A stretch of 64,000 nucleotides of DNA from Lentilactobacillus parabuchneri DSM 5707 = NBRC 107865 (GCF_001435315.1 NZ_AZGK01000001.1:187476-251475), one strand, 5' to 3'. Positions 30,561 to 40,256 are shown, counted from the first letter of the stretch. Numbers and translations: made by a program. Notes: a model not told the origin generated them from the letters alone.

Positions 30561-31409
30561 TTAGGAATGATTTTTGAAATAGTTTGCCAATCCACGTACA
30601 ACGTCTGAGGCAAACTTTTTTTGATAAGTTGGATTTTGAATTTGTTTAAAATCTCTAGCGGTGTTGATATAACCGCCCTCAATCAAAATGGCGGGGACTG
30701 AATTATCCCGGATTACCAGGAAGTTGCCAAATTCGACGCCACGGCTCTTTAAAGGGAGGTTTGTCATTTGCTGGTTCACCGAACTGGCAAGTTGTTTTGA
30801 ATCACCGGGGTGATAGAAATAACACGTGTAGCCGGAAGCCACGTTATTAACATCGGATGAATCAAAGTGAAAACTGACAAATGCGTTGGCTGAATTTGCA
30901 TTGGCAACTTCTGGTCTTGCCGCCAGGGCAACTGTTTTGTCAGAGTCTCTGGTCATCACGACACGGGCCCCCTTTGCCTGGAGCTTTTTTCGAACGAGTT
31001 GTGCGACTTGCAGGGTGTATTTTTTTTCGGGAGAACCAGACATGGATAAGGCACCGGTATCCGAGCCGCCGTGTCCCGGATCAAGAACGATTGTGGCTTC
31101 TGACAGCCGGGTCACGTTTTGAACGCTACTGTTTTGAACCAACCAGGCGGCGACCCAGCCGATTGTTTTGTGTTTATAAATGACTTTGATCCAGTTGCTT
31201 TTTCGGCTAATGACTTGCAGCCGCTGTCCCTGCTTGACTTTGGCCTTCACGGAATAGGTGACGGACGGTCCGCTTCTGATATTGAGCTGGTTGACTTTAA
31301 CCGTCACGGAGTTTGACTCCAGGGCCAGGATCAACACAAAAAAAGTCACCGCAATGACTAAAGTTGCAACAATCCAGCTTTTATTTTCCCAAATTTTTTT
31401 CAAAGTCAA
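30561..31409 (-). CDS. Membrane-anchored N-acetylmuramoyl-L-alanine amidase with SH3 domain (LytH-like)
   Basis: Zinc-dependent cell-wall hydrolase acting outside the cell. The 282 residues comprise one N-terminal transmembrane helix (about 12-30, no cleavage site evident), a bacterial SH3 domain (about 35-93, NQLNIRSGPSVTYSV) for wall binding, and an Amidase_3 domain (about 105-280) with VLDPGHGGSDTGALS, FVSFHFDSSDV and the catalytic Glu in AILIEGGYINT. The start is TTG at 31409 with AAGGAAA upstream; a TATAAT sits at 31440-31435 on the minus strand. The layout matches S. aureus LytH, but specificity is inferred. Confidence 0.88.
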   Translation of the reverse strand: MTLKKIWENKSWIVATLVIAVTFFVLILALESNSVTVKVNQLNIRSGPSVTYSVKAKVKQGQRLQVISRKSNWIKVIYKHKTIGWVAAWLVQNSSVQNVTRLSEATIVLDPGHGGSDTGALSMSGSPEKKYTLQVAQLVRKKLQAKGARVVMTRDSDKTVALAARPEVANANSANAFVSFHFDSSDVNNVASGYTCYFYHPGDSKQLASSVNQQMTNLPLKSRGVEFGNFLVIRDNSVPAILIEGGYINTARDFKQIQNPTYQKKFASDVVRGLANYFKNHS

Positions 31410-31492
31410 ATCTTTCCTTCACTCAAATAATAATATTATAGTTGAAATCACGGTCTTAAGCTAGTCTGATTAGAAATCCATCTCAATTAGCC

Positions 31493-31521
31493 TTGACATT
31501 TGCCGGCGGTTCCTCTAACCT
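31493..31521 (+). promoter_or_regulatory. Possible promoter of the hisS T-box transcript
   Basis: Consensus TTGACA (31493-31498), 17-bp spacer, weak TAACCT (31516-31521). It lies just before the T-box leader, which supports it despite the poor -10. Confidence 0.4.
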
Positions 31522-31529
31522 TAAAGGCA

Positions 31530-31743
31530 GTTAAATATTCAACCGATAAAAAGAACAGTAGAAATTATCTTCAGCCAGAGAGCGGCCATTTGATGGAAGA
31601 CCGTGTTGATCATTTCGAAGTGACACTTTTTGCTAATAATGGTTAATAGCGAAATGCTATTCGTGCGAGCGTTATCCTTGAGAACTAATTAAGGTGGTAC
31701 CGTGCGCATTGCACCCTTGTCTTCGGACAGGGGTCTTTTTTTT
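31530..31743 (+). ncRNA. T-box leader (His) controlling hisS-aspS
   Basis: The T-box core AAGGTGGTACCGTGCG is at 31691-31706, followed by the terminator ACCCTTGTC-TTCG-GACAGGGGT (31713-31734) and an eight-T run. In Stem I, AAAAA near 31543 pairs with TTTTT after 31626, leaving CAC (31624-31626) in the specifier position, a His codon. AGTA at the 5' side fits the specifier-loop motif. The bulge TGGT predicts a tRNA ending ACCA. Uncharged tRNA-His would stabilise the antiterminator. The rest of the 360-bp gap before hisS holds the amidase and hisS promoters. Confidence 0.9.
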
Positions 31744-31769
31744 CGGAATTTAAATGGGAGGAACCAAAC

Positions 31770-33077
31770 ATGAGATATCAACGACCAAAAGGAACGGCTG
31801 ATATTTTGCCGGACGAAGCTCAGAAGTGGAATTACGTTGAAGAAACGGCTCGAATGTTGTTTAACGACTATCGCTATCAAGAAATTCGGACACCAATGTT
31901 TGAAAGTTTCGACGTCTTCTCCAGAACATCTGGAGATACTTCCGACGTTGTGACCAAAGAAATGTATGATTTCACCGATAAAGGTGATCGGCATATGAGC
32001 TTGCGCCCGGAAGGCACGGCCGGAGTTGTTCGTGCTTTTGTTGAGAACAAATTATATGGACCGGAACATCCACGTCCCGTCAAAGTCTTTTATATGGGAT
32101 CAATGTTTCGTTACGAACGGCCACAATCCGGTCGTCAACGGGAATTCCATCAAATTGGGGTGGAAGCCTTTGGCAGTAACGAACCCGAATTAGACGTTGA
32201 AGTCATCGCAATGGGCATGGATTTGTTGCAGCACTTTGGATTGTCTGATTTGCGACTGGAAATTAACAGTTTGGGTGACAAAGCATCTCGGGACGCGTAC
32301 CGACAAGCGTTGATTGATTATTTGGATCCTCATTTTGATGAATTAAGTGATGATTCAAAGGTCCGGCTGCACAAGAACCCGTTGCGGGTATTGGACAGTA
32401 AGGACAAGCGCGACCAGGAAATCGTCAAGGGTGCGCCATCCATTTTGGATTACTTGAACGAGGATTCAAAGAAGCACTTTGACCGCGTGAAGGCCTTGTT
32501 GGAGTCATTGAATATTCCCTACGTCATTGATCCCGAAATGGTTCGTGGCTTGGATTACTACAACCACACCATCTTTGAAATCATGGCAGATTCCAAAGCA
32601 CTTGGCGAGGGCTATACGACAATTTGTGCCGGCGGTCGCTATAACGGTTTGGTTGAAGAATTGGGCGGACCGGAAATGCCCGGGATCGGATTTGGTCTGG
32701 GAATGGAACGGTTACTGCTATTGATGAATGCTCAAAATGTTAAGTTACCGGTACTTGACCAGTTGGATGTTTACGTGGTCGGCATTGGCGAACAAACCAG
32801 TGTTGAGACTTTGCAGATCGTCCAAGCTTTGCGGGCTGACGGCTTTGCTTCGGACCGCGATTATCTCGATCGTAAGCCAAAAGCGCAGTTTAAGACGGCT
32901 AATAAGTTAAATGCCCAGTACACGATTACGATTGGCGAGACTGAACTGAAGAACAAAACGGCCAACGTTAAGCAGATGCGGACCGGACATGAGGTGACCG
33001 TTGCCGTGAGTGACATTTTGCATGATTTTGACGACATTATTACCAAACATTTTACAGATGATGAGGAGATTGATTAG
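31770..33077 (+). CDS. hisS: Histidyl-tRNA synthetase
   Basis: Class II synthetase that charges tRNA-His. The 435-aa protein shows motif 2 [18 protein letters not shown], the HisA signature [11 protein letters not shown], motif 3 [13 protein letters not shown], and a C-terminal anticodon-binding domain from about residue 330 ([10 protein letters not shown]). ATG behind GGGAGG, 27 bp after the T-box terminator. aspS starts two bases after its stop, so both enzymes respond to histidine tRNA charging. Confidence 0.98.
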   Translation: MRYQRPKGTADILPDEAQKWNYVEETARMLFNDYRYQEIRTPMFESFDVFSRTSGDTSDVVTKEMYDFTDKGDRHMSLRPEGTAGVVRAFVENKLYGPEHPRPVKVFYMGSMFRYERPQSGRQREFHQIGVEAFGSNEPELDVEVIAMGMDLLQHFGLSDLRLEINSLGDKASRDAYRQALIDYLDPHFDELSDDSKVRLHKNPLRVLDSKDKRDQEIVKGAPSILDYLNEDSKKHFDRVKALLESLNIPYVIDPEMVRGLDYYNHTIFEIMADSKALGEGYTTICAGGRYNGLVEELGGPEMPGIGFGLGMERLLLLMNAQNVKLPVLDQLDVYVVGIGEQTSVETLQIVQALRADGFASDRDYLDRKPKAQFKTANKLNAQYTITIGETELKNKTANVKQMRTGHEVTVAVSDILHDFDDIITKHFTDDEEID

Positions 33078-33079
33078 AC

Positions 33080-34873
33080 ATGAAGAGAACCACTTATGCT
33101 GGCCTCGTCGATGAACAGCTCATCGGCCAGGAAGTTGTTTTAAAAGGATGGGTCCAAAAACGTCGTGACCTTGGTGGATTGATTTTCATCGAACTACGTG
33201 ACCGTGAAGGCATCGTCCAATTAGTATTCAGCGAAGAATTCGGTCAGGACGCATTAGCCGTTGCCGACAAGCTGCGAAGCGAATACGTTGTTGAAGCCAG
33301 GGGAAAAGTTGTTGCCCGTGCCGACAAGGAAATCAACCCTAAGATGAAGACTGGTAAGATCGAAGTCGATATTTCCGAAGCTAAGATTTTGGCAACTGCA
33401 AAAACACCGCCGTTCTACATTCAAGATGGGATTAACGTTTCTGAAGATTTGAAGCTCAAATACCGTTACTTGGACCTTCGACGACCAGAAATGCAGAAAA
33501 ATATTTTATTGAGAAATCGCATCATTCAGTCAATTCACAGTTACTTTGACCAGAATGGTTTCATTGATATTGAAACGCCAACGTTGACGAAATCAACACC
33601 TGAGGGTGCCCGTGATTATTTGGTACCTTCACGTGTTTATCCAGGGTCGTTTTACGCATTGCCACAATCACCTCAACAATTTAAACAGTTGTTAATGGGC
33701 GCCGGCTTTGACAAGTATTACCAAATTGCCCGTTGTTATCGGGATGAGGATTTGCGTGGCGACCGGCAACCTGAATTTACTCAAATCGATATGGAAATGT
33801 CGTTTGCCGATCAGGAAGAAATTGAAGACGTCACTGAAGGTTTCATTGCCAAGGTCATGAAAGATGCCATGGGAATTGACGTTGAACTGCCATTCAAACG
33901 AATGGATTGGGATGAGTCAATGGCCCGTTACGGAACTGATCAACCCGACGTGCGGTTTGGAATGGAACTAAAGGACTTATCCGACATCATGAAAGACGTT
34001 GATTTCAAGGTCTTCTCCGGTGCGGTTGAAGATGGCGGTCAAGTTAAAGCAATCGCCGTTCCTGGTGGTGCTGAGAAGTATTCACGTAAGGATCTCGATA
34101 AGTTTGCCGAATACGTGGAACGCTTTGGCGCCAAAGGGCTTGCCTGGTTGAAAGTGACTGACGACGGCTTTAATGGCCCAATCGCCAAATTCTTTAAAGA
34201 TGCTGATTTACGTCAAAAGATTTTGGAAAAGGCTGAAGCAAAGCCTGGTGACCTGTTATTATTCGCTGCCGATAACAGCCGGGTCGTTGCCAACACCTTG
34301 GCTTACCTCCGAGTTGAAATCGCCAAAGAACAAAATATGATTGACGAATCTAAATTTGCCTTTCTTTGGATTGTGAACTGGCCACTGTTTGATTGGGACG
34401 TTGACTTGAAGCGTTACGTCGCTGCTCACCATCCATTCACGATGCCAAACGAAAATGACGTGCATTATTTGATGAACGAAGGCGAAGATCCTCACAAGGC
34501 TTACGCCCAAAGTTACGACATTATCTTAAACGGCTTGGAATTAGGCGGCGGTTCAATCCGTATTCACACGCGTGAACTTCAAGAAAAGATGTTTGAAGCC
34601 CTTGGATTTACCAAGGAAAGTGCCGAAGCACAATTTGGTTACTTCCTAAATGCCCTGGACTATGGTTTTCCGCCTCATGGTGGTCTGGCAATTGGACTGG
34701 ATCGTTTCGTCCGCTTGCTTGCTGACCGCGATAACATTCGGGACGTGATTGCCTTTCCTAAGAATTCAAAGGCCGTTGAACCATTAACCAGTGCGCCACA
34801 ACCCGTTGCTGACAAACAGCTGCAAGATTTAGGCTTGTTTGTCGCCAATGCGGATGACGATACTAAAAAATAG
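33080..34873 (+). CDS. aspS: Aspartyl-tRNA synthetase, bacterial type
   Basis: Class II synthetase for tRNA-Asp. The 597 residues contain an N-terminal OB-fold anticodon-binding domain (about 1-105, [20 protein letters not shown]), class II motif 2 around [20 protein letters not shown], the bacterial GAD insertion (about 290-410) and motif 3 [14 protein letters not shown] stop-to-start gap of two bases after hisS shows cotranscription. Whether it is strictly Asp-specific or also charges tRNA-Asn cannot be judged from the sequence. Confidence 0.97.
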   Translation: MKRTTYAGLVDEQLIGQEVVLKGWVQKRRDLGGLIFIELRDREGIVQLVFSEEFGQDALAVADKLRSEYVVEARGKVVARADKEINPKMKTGKIEVDISEAKILATAKTPPFYIQDGINVSEDLKLKYRYLDLRRPEMQKNILLRNRIIQSIHSYFDQNGFIDIETPTLTKSTPEGARDYLVPSRVYPGSFYALPQSPQQFKQLLMGAGFDKYYQIARCYRDEDLRGDRQPEFTQIDMEMSFADQEEIEDVTEGFIAKVMKDAMGIDVELPFKRMDWDESMARYGTDQPDVRFGMELKDLSDIMKDVDFKVFSGAVEDGGQVKAIAVPGGAEKYSRKDLDKFAEYVERFGAKGLAWLKVTDDGFNGPIAKFFKDADLRQKILEKAEAKPGDLLLFAADNSRVVANTLAYLRVEIAKEQNMIDESKFAFLWIVNWPLFDWDVDLKRYVAAHHPFTMPNENDVHYLMNEGEDPHKAYAQSYDIILNGLELGGGSIRIHTRELQEKMFEALGFTKESAEAQFGYFLNALDYGFPPHGGLAIGLDRFVRLLADRDNIRDVIAFPKNSKAVEPLTSAPQPVADKQLQDLGLFVANADDDTKK

Positions 34874-35048
34874 TCATATCAGTTATGAAAAACTGATTTG
34901 AAACAATCAATCAGTTAAGCTGATCGCTTGGGGTTACTGAAGGGCCGGAGAAAGCGCCGACAATCTCATTTGTTGAGTAACTTCGGGCCGTATAAGAGAA
35001 TGATTTAAACATCCATGTCAGGATAGTTTGATCATTCTCTTTTATTTT
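34874..35048 (+). ncRNA. Structured 3' region of aspS or candidate small RNA
   Basis: No protein gene is seen in the 279-bp aspS-yitT gap. ATCAGTT/AACTGAT makes a first small hairpin at about 34879-34898. GGGGTTACT (34930-34938) can pair with AGTAACTTC (34976-34984), enclosing CGACAA/TTGTTG (34958-34963 with 34970-34975) and a short GGC/GCC stem, which gives a three-way junction. A strong terminator follows. It matches no riboswitch class I know. It could be a processed 3' UTR; the fold is hand-derived. Confidence 0.35.
34995..35048 (+). terminator. Terminator downstream of aspS
   Basis: AGAGAATGAT (34995-35004) pairs perfectly with ATCATTCTCT (35031-35040), with an inner AAAC-ATCC/GGAT-GTTT stem, followed by TTTATTTT. 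Very stable. Confidence 0.9.
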
Positions 35049-35152
35049 GGCAGTTAACCGGATTTGGGCCGACCATATTTTTTAATGGCATTTTTTCAAT
35101 TAACGTTTATGATTAAACAAGACGTTTAAAAAGTTTTGAAGGGGATTTATTT

Positions 35153-36028
35153 ATGGATGACGTTTCTAAATTGATGCGACGACACACTTATGTAACGAAA
35201 ATTTCAACTTCGTTTATTTACGCAATTCTGGTTTCAATTGCGGTTAACTTTTTCTGGACCCCCGGTCATATTTATTCGTCCGGGATCACCGGATTTGCCC
35301 AGTTACTGACCACGATAAGCAGTCGCTTGATGCCGTTTACGATTTCCACTGGACTCGGTTTGTTTCTACTGAACATTCCGTTGTTTTTGCTGTCATGGCG
35401 GGCAATTGGCCATGAGTTTACCATTTTTACCATCATCACCGTCTTCTTATCCAGTTTTATGATTCAGTTGTTAAAGCCAATCCCGTTGACTCATGATCCC
35501 ATTATCTGCGCCATTTTTGGTGGGGCGGTGAATGGGTTTGGAACCGGCTTGGCACTTAGAAACGGGATTTCCACCGGTGGTCTTGATATTCTTGGGATCG
35601 TGATCCGCCAGCGGACGGGTAAATCCATTGGAACAATTAACATTGCCTTTAATTCCTTGATTATTATTTCGGCCGCTATCATGTACGGCTGGCCATACGC
35701 CTTTTATTCTGTTTTGAGTTTAATCGTCAACGCCAGGATTATGGACATGACCTACACCCGTCAGCAAAAGATGCAGGTGATGATCATTACAAACCGTCCG
35801 AATACGGTGATTGACAGTGTTCAAAATCACCTTCGTCGTGGAATCACGATTGTTCACAACGCCGAAGGGGCTTACCGCCACGATGCCAAAACGATTTTAT
35901 TTACCGTCATTTCGCGATATGAAATGGGTGAATTGGAGGAAGCCTTGCTGGAATCGGATCCAAATGCATTTGCAAGCATTTCTGATTCGGTCAAAATCCT
36001 TGGTCGATTCTATGAACCAAAGCCTTAA
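35153..36028 (+). CDS. YitT-family membrane protein (DUF161/DUF2179)
   Basis: A 291-aa integral membrane protein with about five hydrophobic helices in the first 200 residues, glycine-rich repeats (SSGITGFAQLL and NGISTGGLDILG) and a soluble C-terminal DUF2179-type domain (about 205-285, QVMIITNRPNTVIDSVQ ... RGITIVHNAEGAY). This is the YitT family, common as paralogues in Firmicutes. Substrate and function are unknown; transport is often assumed. ATG behind GAAGGGGA. It follows the aspS terminator and so should have its own promoter; TATGAT at about 35109 is a candidate -10. Confidence 0.88.
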   Translation: MDDVSKLMRRHTYVTKISTSFIYAILVSIAVNFFWTPGHIYSSGITGFAQLLTTISSRLMPFTISTGLGLFLLNIPLFLLSWRAIGHEFTIFTIITVFLSSFMIQLLKPIPLTHDPIICAIFGGAVNGFGTGLALRNGISTGGLDILGIVIRQRTGKSIGTINIAFNSLIIISAAIMYGWPYAFYSVLSLIVNARIMDMTYTRQQKMQVMIITNRPNTVIDSVQNHLRRGITIVHNAEGAYRHDAKTILFTVISRYEMGELEEALLESDPNAFASISDSVKILGRFYEPKP

Positions 36029-36076
36029 GGCAGATTTCTAAAGATTTCCTAAGAAATAAGTTCTGATGCGGGTTTA

Positions 36077-36085
36077 TGTTATAAT
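36077..36085 (+). promoter_or_regulatory. Extended -10 promoter of the teichoic-acid cluster
   Basis: TG-T-TATAAT, with consensus TATAAT at 36080-36085 and the extended TG at 36077-36078. The -35 (TAAGTT) is poor. Transcription would start near 36092, inside the inverted repeat that follows. Confidence 0.65.
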
Positions 36086-36116
36086 ATTTCAGTGTGTGAT
36101 TACAATAAACTGAAAT
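36086..36116. promoter_or_regulatory. Inverted repeat over the start site of the teichoic-acid cluster
   Basis: ATTTCAGT (36086-36093), 15-bp gap, ACTGAAAT (36109-36116), perfectly matched. It begins directly after the TATAAT and ends just before the ribosome binding site, where a repressor site would be effective. There is no T-run, so it is not a terminator. The regulator is unknown. Confidence 0.5.
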
Positions 36117-36128
36117 ACGGTGAAGATT

Positions 36129-37280
36129 TTGAAAGTCCTTTATTTATGGTTGATCAAGCTTTTTTCAATTTTCAATGTTTGGCGACCGAAGCATAAAGTC
36201 ATTTACGTGATGAGCTTTGACGACAACGTCCATTTTATTAAGCAGCTGGCACAGCAATTACCACATCGGTATCAGTTAGCCGTTCTTTATCGACCAAATA
36301 CCGAGGCGGCAGCGACGGACTTGGCAGCTTTTGGGATTACTGTGCGGCCGTTTCACGATGGCCTCAAATTTGTTTTCGATAACGTTTCGCTGTTAATGTC
36401 AGCCAAGTTGATCATTTGTGACAACTATTACGCGTTTCTGGGAGGCTTGGTTCAATCAAAACGGACTAAGATCGTCCAGATTTGGCATGCGGATGGTGCA
36501 ATTAAGAAGTTTGGCTGGGAAGACCCGACGACTGAAAGTCGCAGTCGCTCTGACAAACGACGTTTTCAACAAGTCTATGACCATTTTGATGAATACATCG
36601 TCGGTTCAAAGGCAATGGGAAATGTGTTTGTCAACAGCTATCATGAGAATTTTGATCGGATCAAATTATTAGGCTATCCGCGGTCCGACCAATATCTGAG
36701 TGCCGAGTGGCAGACAAATGCCCGCGAGCGGATTTTTCGGGCTGCTCCTGAATTAAAGGGGCATCGGGTAATCCTTTACGCACCGACTTATCGGGAACAT
36801 CAAGATTTTAAGCTTCCTAAAGGGTTGGGAAACGCTTTGGCAGCTGATCCAAACGCTTTGGTGGTTGTCAAATTACATCCGGTTCTACGAGACAAGGAAG
36901 TTCCGATGCGAAAAATTGGCAATCCCAAAATTAAGTTCTACCACGAACTGGAGACCAGTGACCTTCTGGCAGTCGCTGATACTTTGGTAACCGATTATTC
37001 GTCGGTTGCCTTTGATTTCAGCCTGTTGCCCAATGCCAGGTCGATCATCTTCTTTATGTTTGATTTGGATCACTATCAAAAAGACCCTGGTATTCAAGAC
37101 GATTTTCTGGACTGGTTACCGTCAAAACCAGTGACTAAAGTCGATCAGCTCAAACAAGAGATCGTAAATCCAGTGCCAATTGACTTTACTAAATTTAATG
37201 AACACTGGAATACTTATAACGATGGCAAAGCCACTGGCCGCGTTATCAATCGCTACTTAAAATTCTTAGAATCTAATTAA
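36129..37280 (+). CDS. CDP-glycerol glycerophosphotransferase family protein (TagB-like)
   Basis: Peripheral membrane transferase of 383 aa of the teichoic-acid Glyphos_transf family. Landmarks are IWHADGAIKKFGW near residue 120, YAPTYREHQDF, VKLHPVLRD and the C-terminal VTDYSSVAFDFSLL. The HADGAIKKFG form resembles TagB/TarB primases more than the polymerase in the third gene. The N-terminus is amphipathic and hydrophobic. An in-frame GTG at 36120 has no ribosome binding site; GGTGA at 36119-36123 favours the TTG at 36129. It leads a three-gene cluster. The exact reaction (primase or other) is inferred. Confidence 0.85.
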   Translation: MKVLYLWLIKLFSIFNVWRPKHKVIYVMSFDDNVHFIKQLAQQLPHRYQLAVLYRPNTEAAATDLAAFGITVRPFHDGLKFVFDNVSLLMSAKLIICDNYYAFLGGLVQSKRTKIVQIWHADGAIKKFGWEDPTTESRSRSDKRRFQQVYDHFDEYIVGSKAMGNVFVNSYHENFDRIKLLGYPRSDQYLSAEWQTNARERIFRAAPELKGHRVILYAPTYREHQDFKLPKGLGNALAADPNALVVVKLHPVLRDKEVPMRKIGNPKIKFYHELETSDLLAVADTLVTDYSSVAFDFSLLPNARSIIFFMFDLDHYQKDPGIQDDFLDWLPSKPVTKVDQLKQEIVNPVPIDFTKFNEHWNTYNDGKATGRVINRYLKFLESN

Positions 37281-37293
37281 GGAGTGCCTGAAT

Positions 37294-38103
37294 TTGAAAG
37301 AAGTTAGTACGTTAATTAAAGAGCAGTTTCAAAATATTGGGATCATTTTTAGAATCTCAAAGTACGAGGATAAAGCAGAGTATCAAAGCCATTATTTAGG
37401 ATTGATTTGGGAGTACCTTTATCCGTTGATTCAAATCGGTATTTACTGGTTGGTATTTGGTATCGGATTGAAGCATGGTAATTCAACTCATGGTGTTGAC
37501 TACCTGGTTTGGATGGTCATCGGAATTACACCATGGTTCTTTATGAACCGGGCCAGCTTGGATGCTTCAAAGAGCATTTACCAACGGGTCGGAATGGTTT
37601 CTAAAATGAAGTTTCCGGTCAGTATTTTACCAACCATCAAAATTATCAGCAATTTAAGCGCTTTTTGGACCATGCTGGTTTTCTCAATCATCATTGGGTT
37701 CTTGTATGGTGTTTACCCATCTATTTATTGGGTTCAGTGGATTTATTACTTCATTTGTATGATTGCATGGTTAATTGCCTTTGGAATTTTCAACTCCACC
37801 ATTTCAGTTTTGGTTCGAGACTACCGAATCTTGTTGCAGTCTTTAATGCGGATGCTTTTTTACATGTCCGGTGTGCTGTTTAATTTCCAAACGGATTCGT
37901 TCCCAGCAGTGTTCGTTCACATTTTGCAGTTGAACCCCTTCTTCTACATTGTTTCCGGGTTCCGTGACGGCATGCTTGGTTCAGCCTGGTTCTGGCAGAA
38001 GCCGACGTTGACAATCGTCTTTTGGGGAATGGTTCTATTCTTCTTACTTGTCGGTTCGCATCTGCACTACAAGTTCCGTTCAAGATTTGTTGATTTAATT
38101 TAG
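37294..38103 (+). CDS. tagG: ABC-2 type permease, teichoic acid export (TagG-like)
   Basis: A 269-aa ABC-2 membrane subunit with six predicted helices. The N-terminal ISKYEDKAEYQSHYLGLIWEY amphipathic segment and NPFFYIVSGFRDGML near the end are typical of TagG/Wzm polysaccharide permeases, which move wall teichoic acid across the membrane. The start is TTG behind AAGGAG, 13 bp after the TagB-like gene. The partner ATPase TagH is not in this cluster or anywhere in the window, so it must be encoded elsewhere. Confidence 0.88.
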   Translation: MKEVSTLIKEQFQNIGIIFRISKYEDKAEYQSHYLGLIWEYLYPLIQIGIYWLVFGIGLKHGNSTHGVDYLVWMVIGITPWFFMNRASLDASKSIYQRVGMVSKMKFPVSILPTIKIISNLSAFWTMLVFSIIIGFLYGVYPSIYWVQWIYYFICMIAWLIAFGIFNSTISVLVRDYRILLQSLMRMLFYMSGVLFNFQTDSFPAVFVHILQLNPFFYIVSGFRDGMLGSAWFWQKPTLTIVFWGMVLFFLLVGSHLHYKFRSRFVDLI

Positions 38104-38119
38104 TTTTGAGGGTGAGTTT

Positions 38120-39340
38120 TTGAAACATCAATTAATTAATTTTATCAAACTCATAGCTCGCTATATACTCATCGTGATGAACGATGGGTTTATTTGTATG
38201 CGGGTCAAACAAGGGACCGTCCTGTTTGAAAGCTTTAATGGGAAGGATGTTAGTGATAATCCATTTGCGATTTACAAGCAGTTAGTTCATGACGATCCAA
38301 CTGCCGCTAAACGCTGTTACTTTAGTGTGAAGCCTTCAGAGTACGCTAAGTTGAGTGCCCGCTATCCAAACATCCAGTTTGTCAAACGCTTCACTCCCGG
38401 CTGGGTCAAATACATCGCCAGGGCTGAATTTTGGGTAATGAATTCACGGATGCCAAAATGGTGGCGAAAAAATAAGGGGACGACCTTTATCCAGACTTGG
38501 CATGGCACCCCTTTGAAAAAATTAGGTGTCGATATTGCCAATGTTGAGATTCCAGGCAGCACGACGGCCCAATACCACCAAGAATTTATCGATGAGGCGG
38601 CCAGATGGGACTATCTCATTGCACCGAATCAATATTCGCATGATATTTTCAAGTCGGCGTTTCGATATCACGGCCGATTTTTAGACATTGGGTATCCAAG
38701 AAACGATGTTTTATATGAACAGAACACTCCGGAAACAAAAGCAGCGATTAAAAAAAGCCTGTTTGGCTTTGTTCCCAACCAGGTGATGATGTACGCGCCA
38801 ACTTGGCGTGACGATGATTTTAGTGAGCAGGGAAAGTATAAATTTACACTGCCGTTTAATTTGGATGACTTTTTTGACAGCGTTGATCCCCAAACAATCT
38901 TGATCATTAGACCTCATTATTTGGTTAAAGACAGTATTGACATCACTGGCTTTGAGGACCGGGTCAAAATTCTTGCCGATGAAGATATCAATCAGCTTTA
39001 TTTGATCACGGATCTGTTGATCACGGACTATTCATCAGTTATGTTTGATTTTGCCAACTTAAAGCGGCCAATGCTGTTTTATCCATATGACCTAAAGCAT
39101 TATCGTGATCAATTACGTGGATTTTACTTTCAATATGACCAGCAAAATCTGCCTGGGCCAATGGCACTTAATCAGCCTGATTTTTATAAGCTGTTGAGTG
39201 AATATCGGGAAAATGGGTCATTTGTATCATACAAGGAAAATTTAGATCGTTTCAACCAAAAATTCTGTGCTTGGGAAGACGGAACGGCAGCCGAGAAAGT
39301 CAGCCAGTTGATTTTAAGAGGAGGAACTATTGATGAGTAA
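38120..39340 (+). CDS. CDP-glycerol glycerophosphotransferase family protein (TagF-like)
   Basis: A 406-aa second member of the Glyphos_transf family. The key motif [16 protein letters not shown] (near residue 130) is the TagF/TarF polymerase-type pattern. It also has [24 protein letters not shown] and [17 protein letters not shown]. It would add glycerol-phosphate (or, if TarL-like, ribitol-phosphate) units from CDP-activated donors; the sugar cannot be decided by eye. Start TTG behind GAGGGTGAG. Its stop overlaps the nfo start by eight bases, so the DNA-repair gene may be cotranscribed with the cluster. Confidence 0.87.
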   Translation: MKHQLINFIKLIARYILIVMNDGFICMRVKQGTVLFESFNGKDVSDNPFAIYKQLVHDDPTAAKRCYFSVKPSEYAKLSARYPNIQFVKRFTPGWVKYIARAEFWVMNSRMPKWWRKNKGTTFIQTWHGTPLKKLGVDIANVEIPGSTTAQYHQEFIDEAARWDYLIAPNQYSHDIFKSAFRYHGRFLDIGYPRNDVLYEQNTPETKAAIKKSLFGFVPNQVMMYAPTWRDDDFSEQGKYKFTLPFNLDDFFDSVDPQTILIIRPHYLVKDSIDITGFEDRVKILADEDINQLYLITDLLITDYSSVMFDFANLKRPMLFYPYDLKHYRDQLRGFYFQYDQQNLPGPMALNQPDFYKLLSEYRENGSFVSYKENLDRFNQKFCAWEDGTAAEKVSQLILRGGTIDE

Positions 39341-40253
39341 TGAACCGTTTTTAATTGGATCCCATGTCAGCATGAATGGCAAAGAGATGTTTTTAGGGTC
39401 GGCCAAAGAAGCGGCATCGTTTGGCGAAACTGTCTTCATGGTTTATACAGGTGCGCCACAAAATACCGTTAGAAAGCCGATTGAGAAGCTGAATGGGGCC
39501 TCCGGCAAGCAATACATGCAAGAACACGGACTTAAGGAAGTGGTTGTCCACGCGCCTTATATCGTGAATTTGGGAAACACGTTAAAACCCCAAAACTTTA
39601 CCTTTGGTGTCGAATTTTTGCGTGAAGAAATTAAGCGAGCCGAAGCGATCGGTGCCAAAGAGATTGTGCTGCATCCCGGTGCCCATGTTGGTGCGGGACC
39701 CCAAAAGGCGATTGACCAGATTGCCAAGGGGTTAAATGAAGTGATTTCAGATGATCAAACTGTCCAGATTGCGCTTGAAACAATGGCCGGCAAGGGGACG
39801 GAAGTGGGGACCAGTTTTGAACAGCTGGCTGAAATTATTGATAAAGTCACAAATAATGACCTGTTATCCGTCACCTTCGATACCTGTCATACCAGTGATG
39901 CGGGTTATGCCATTAAGGACGACTTTGATGGGGTATTGAATGAATTTGACCACGTGATTGGCATTGACCGGTTAAAGGTCATTCATTTAAATGACTCGAA
40001 AAATGAACAGGGCAGTCATAAAGATCGACACGAGATGATTGGACTTGGGACAATTGGCTTTGACACCTTGAACTACATTGCCCACCACGACCAATTAAAA
40101 GACGTTCCCAAGATTATGGAAACGCCGATTTTAAAGGATCCTGAGGACAAAAAAGCGAAATGGAATCCCCATGGTTATGAAGTTGCAATGCTTAAAAGAC
40201 AAGTTTTTAATCCCAACATCGTCGAAGATATGAAGGCTGGTAAGCCCTTCTAG
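39333..40253 (+). CDS. nfo: Endonuclease IV (apurinic/apyrimidinic endonuclease)
   Basis: Zinc enzyme of base-excision repair that cuts 5' to abasic sites. The TIM-barrel metal ligands are all visible in the 306-aa product: [53 protein letters not shown] ... [13 protein letters not shown] and METP. Start ATG at 39333 with AGGAGG at 39319-39324, overlapping the preceding gene. It converges on ppsR with three bases between stops and no terminator in view. Confidence 0.96.
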   Translation: MSNEPFLIGSHVSMNGKEMFLGSAKEAASFGETVFMVYTGAPQNTVRKPIEKLNGASGKQYMQEHGLKEVVVHAPYIVNLGNTLKPQNFTFGVEFLREEIKRAEAIGAKEIVLHPGAHVGAGPQKAIDQIAKGLNEVISDDQTVQIALETMAGKGTEVGTSFEQLAEIIDKVTNNDLLSVTFDTCHTSDAGYAIKDDFDGVLNEFDHVIGIDRLKVIHLNDSKNEQGSHKDRHEMIGLGTIGFDTLNYIAHHDQLKDVPKIMETPILKDPEDKKAKWNPHGYEVAMLKRQVFNPNIVEDMKAGKPF

Positions 40254-40256
40254 GGA

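Noticed and set aside
34930-34984. SAM-III (S-MK box)-like or other known riboswitch
   Set aside because: The GTTAC/GTAAC pairing recalls an S-MK box, but the conserved core is missing, the terminator ends well before the next gene, and that gene is not metK.
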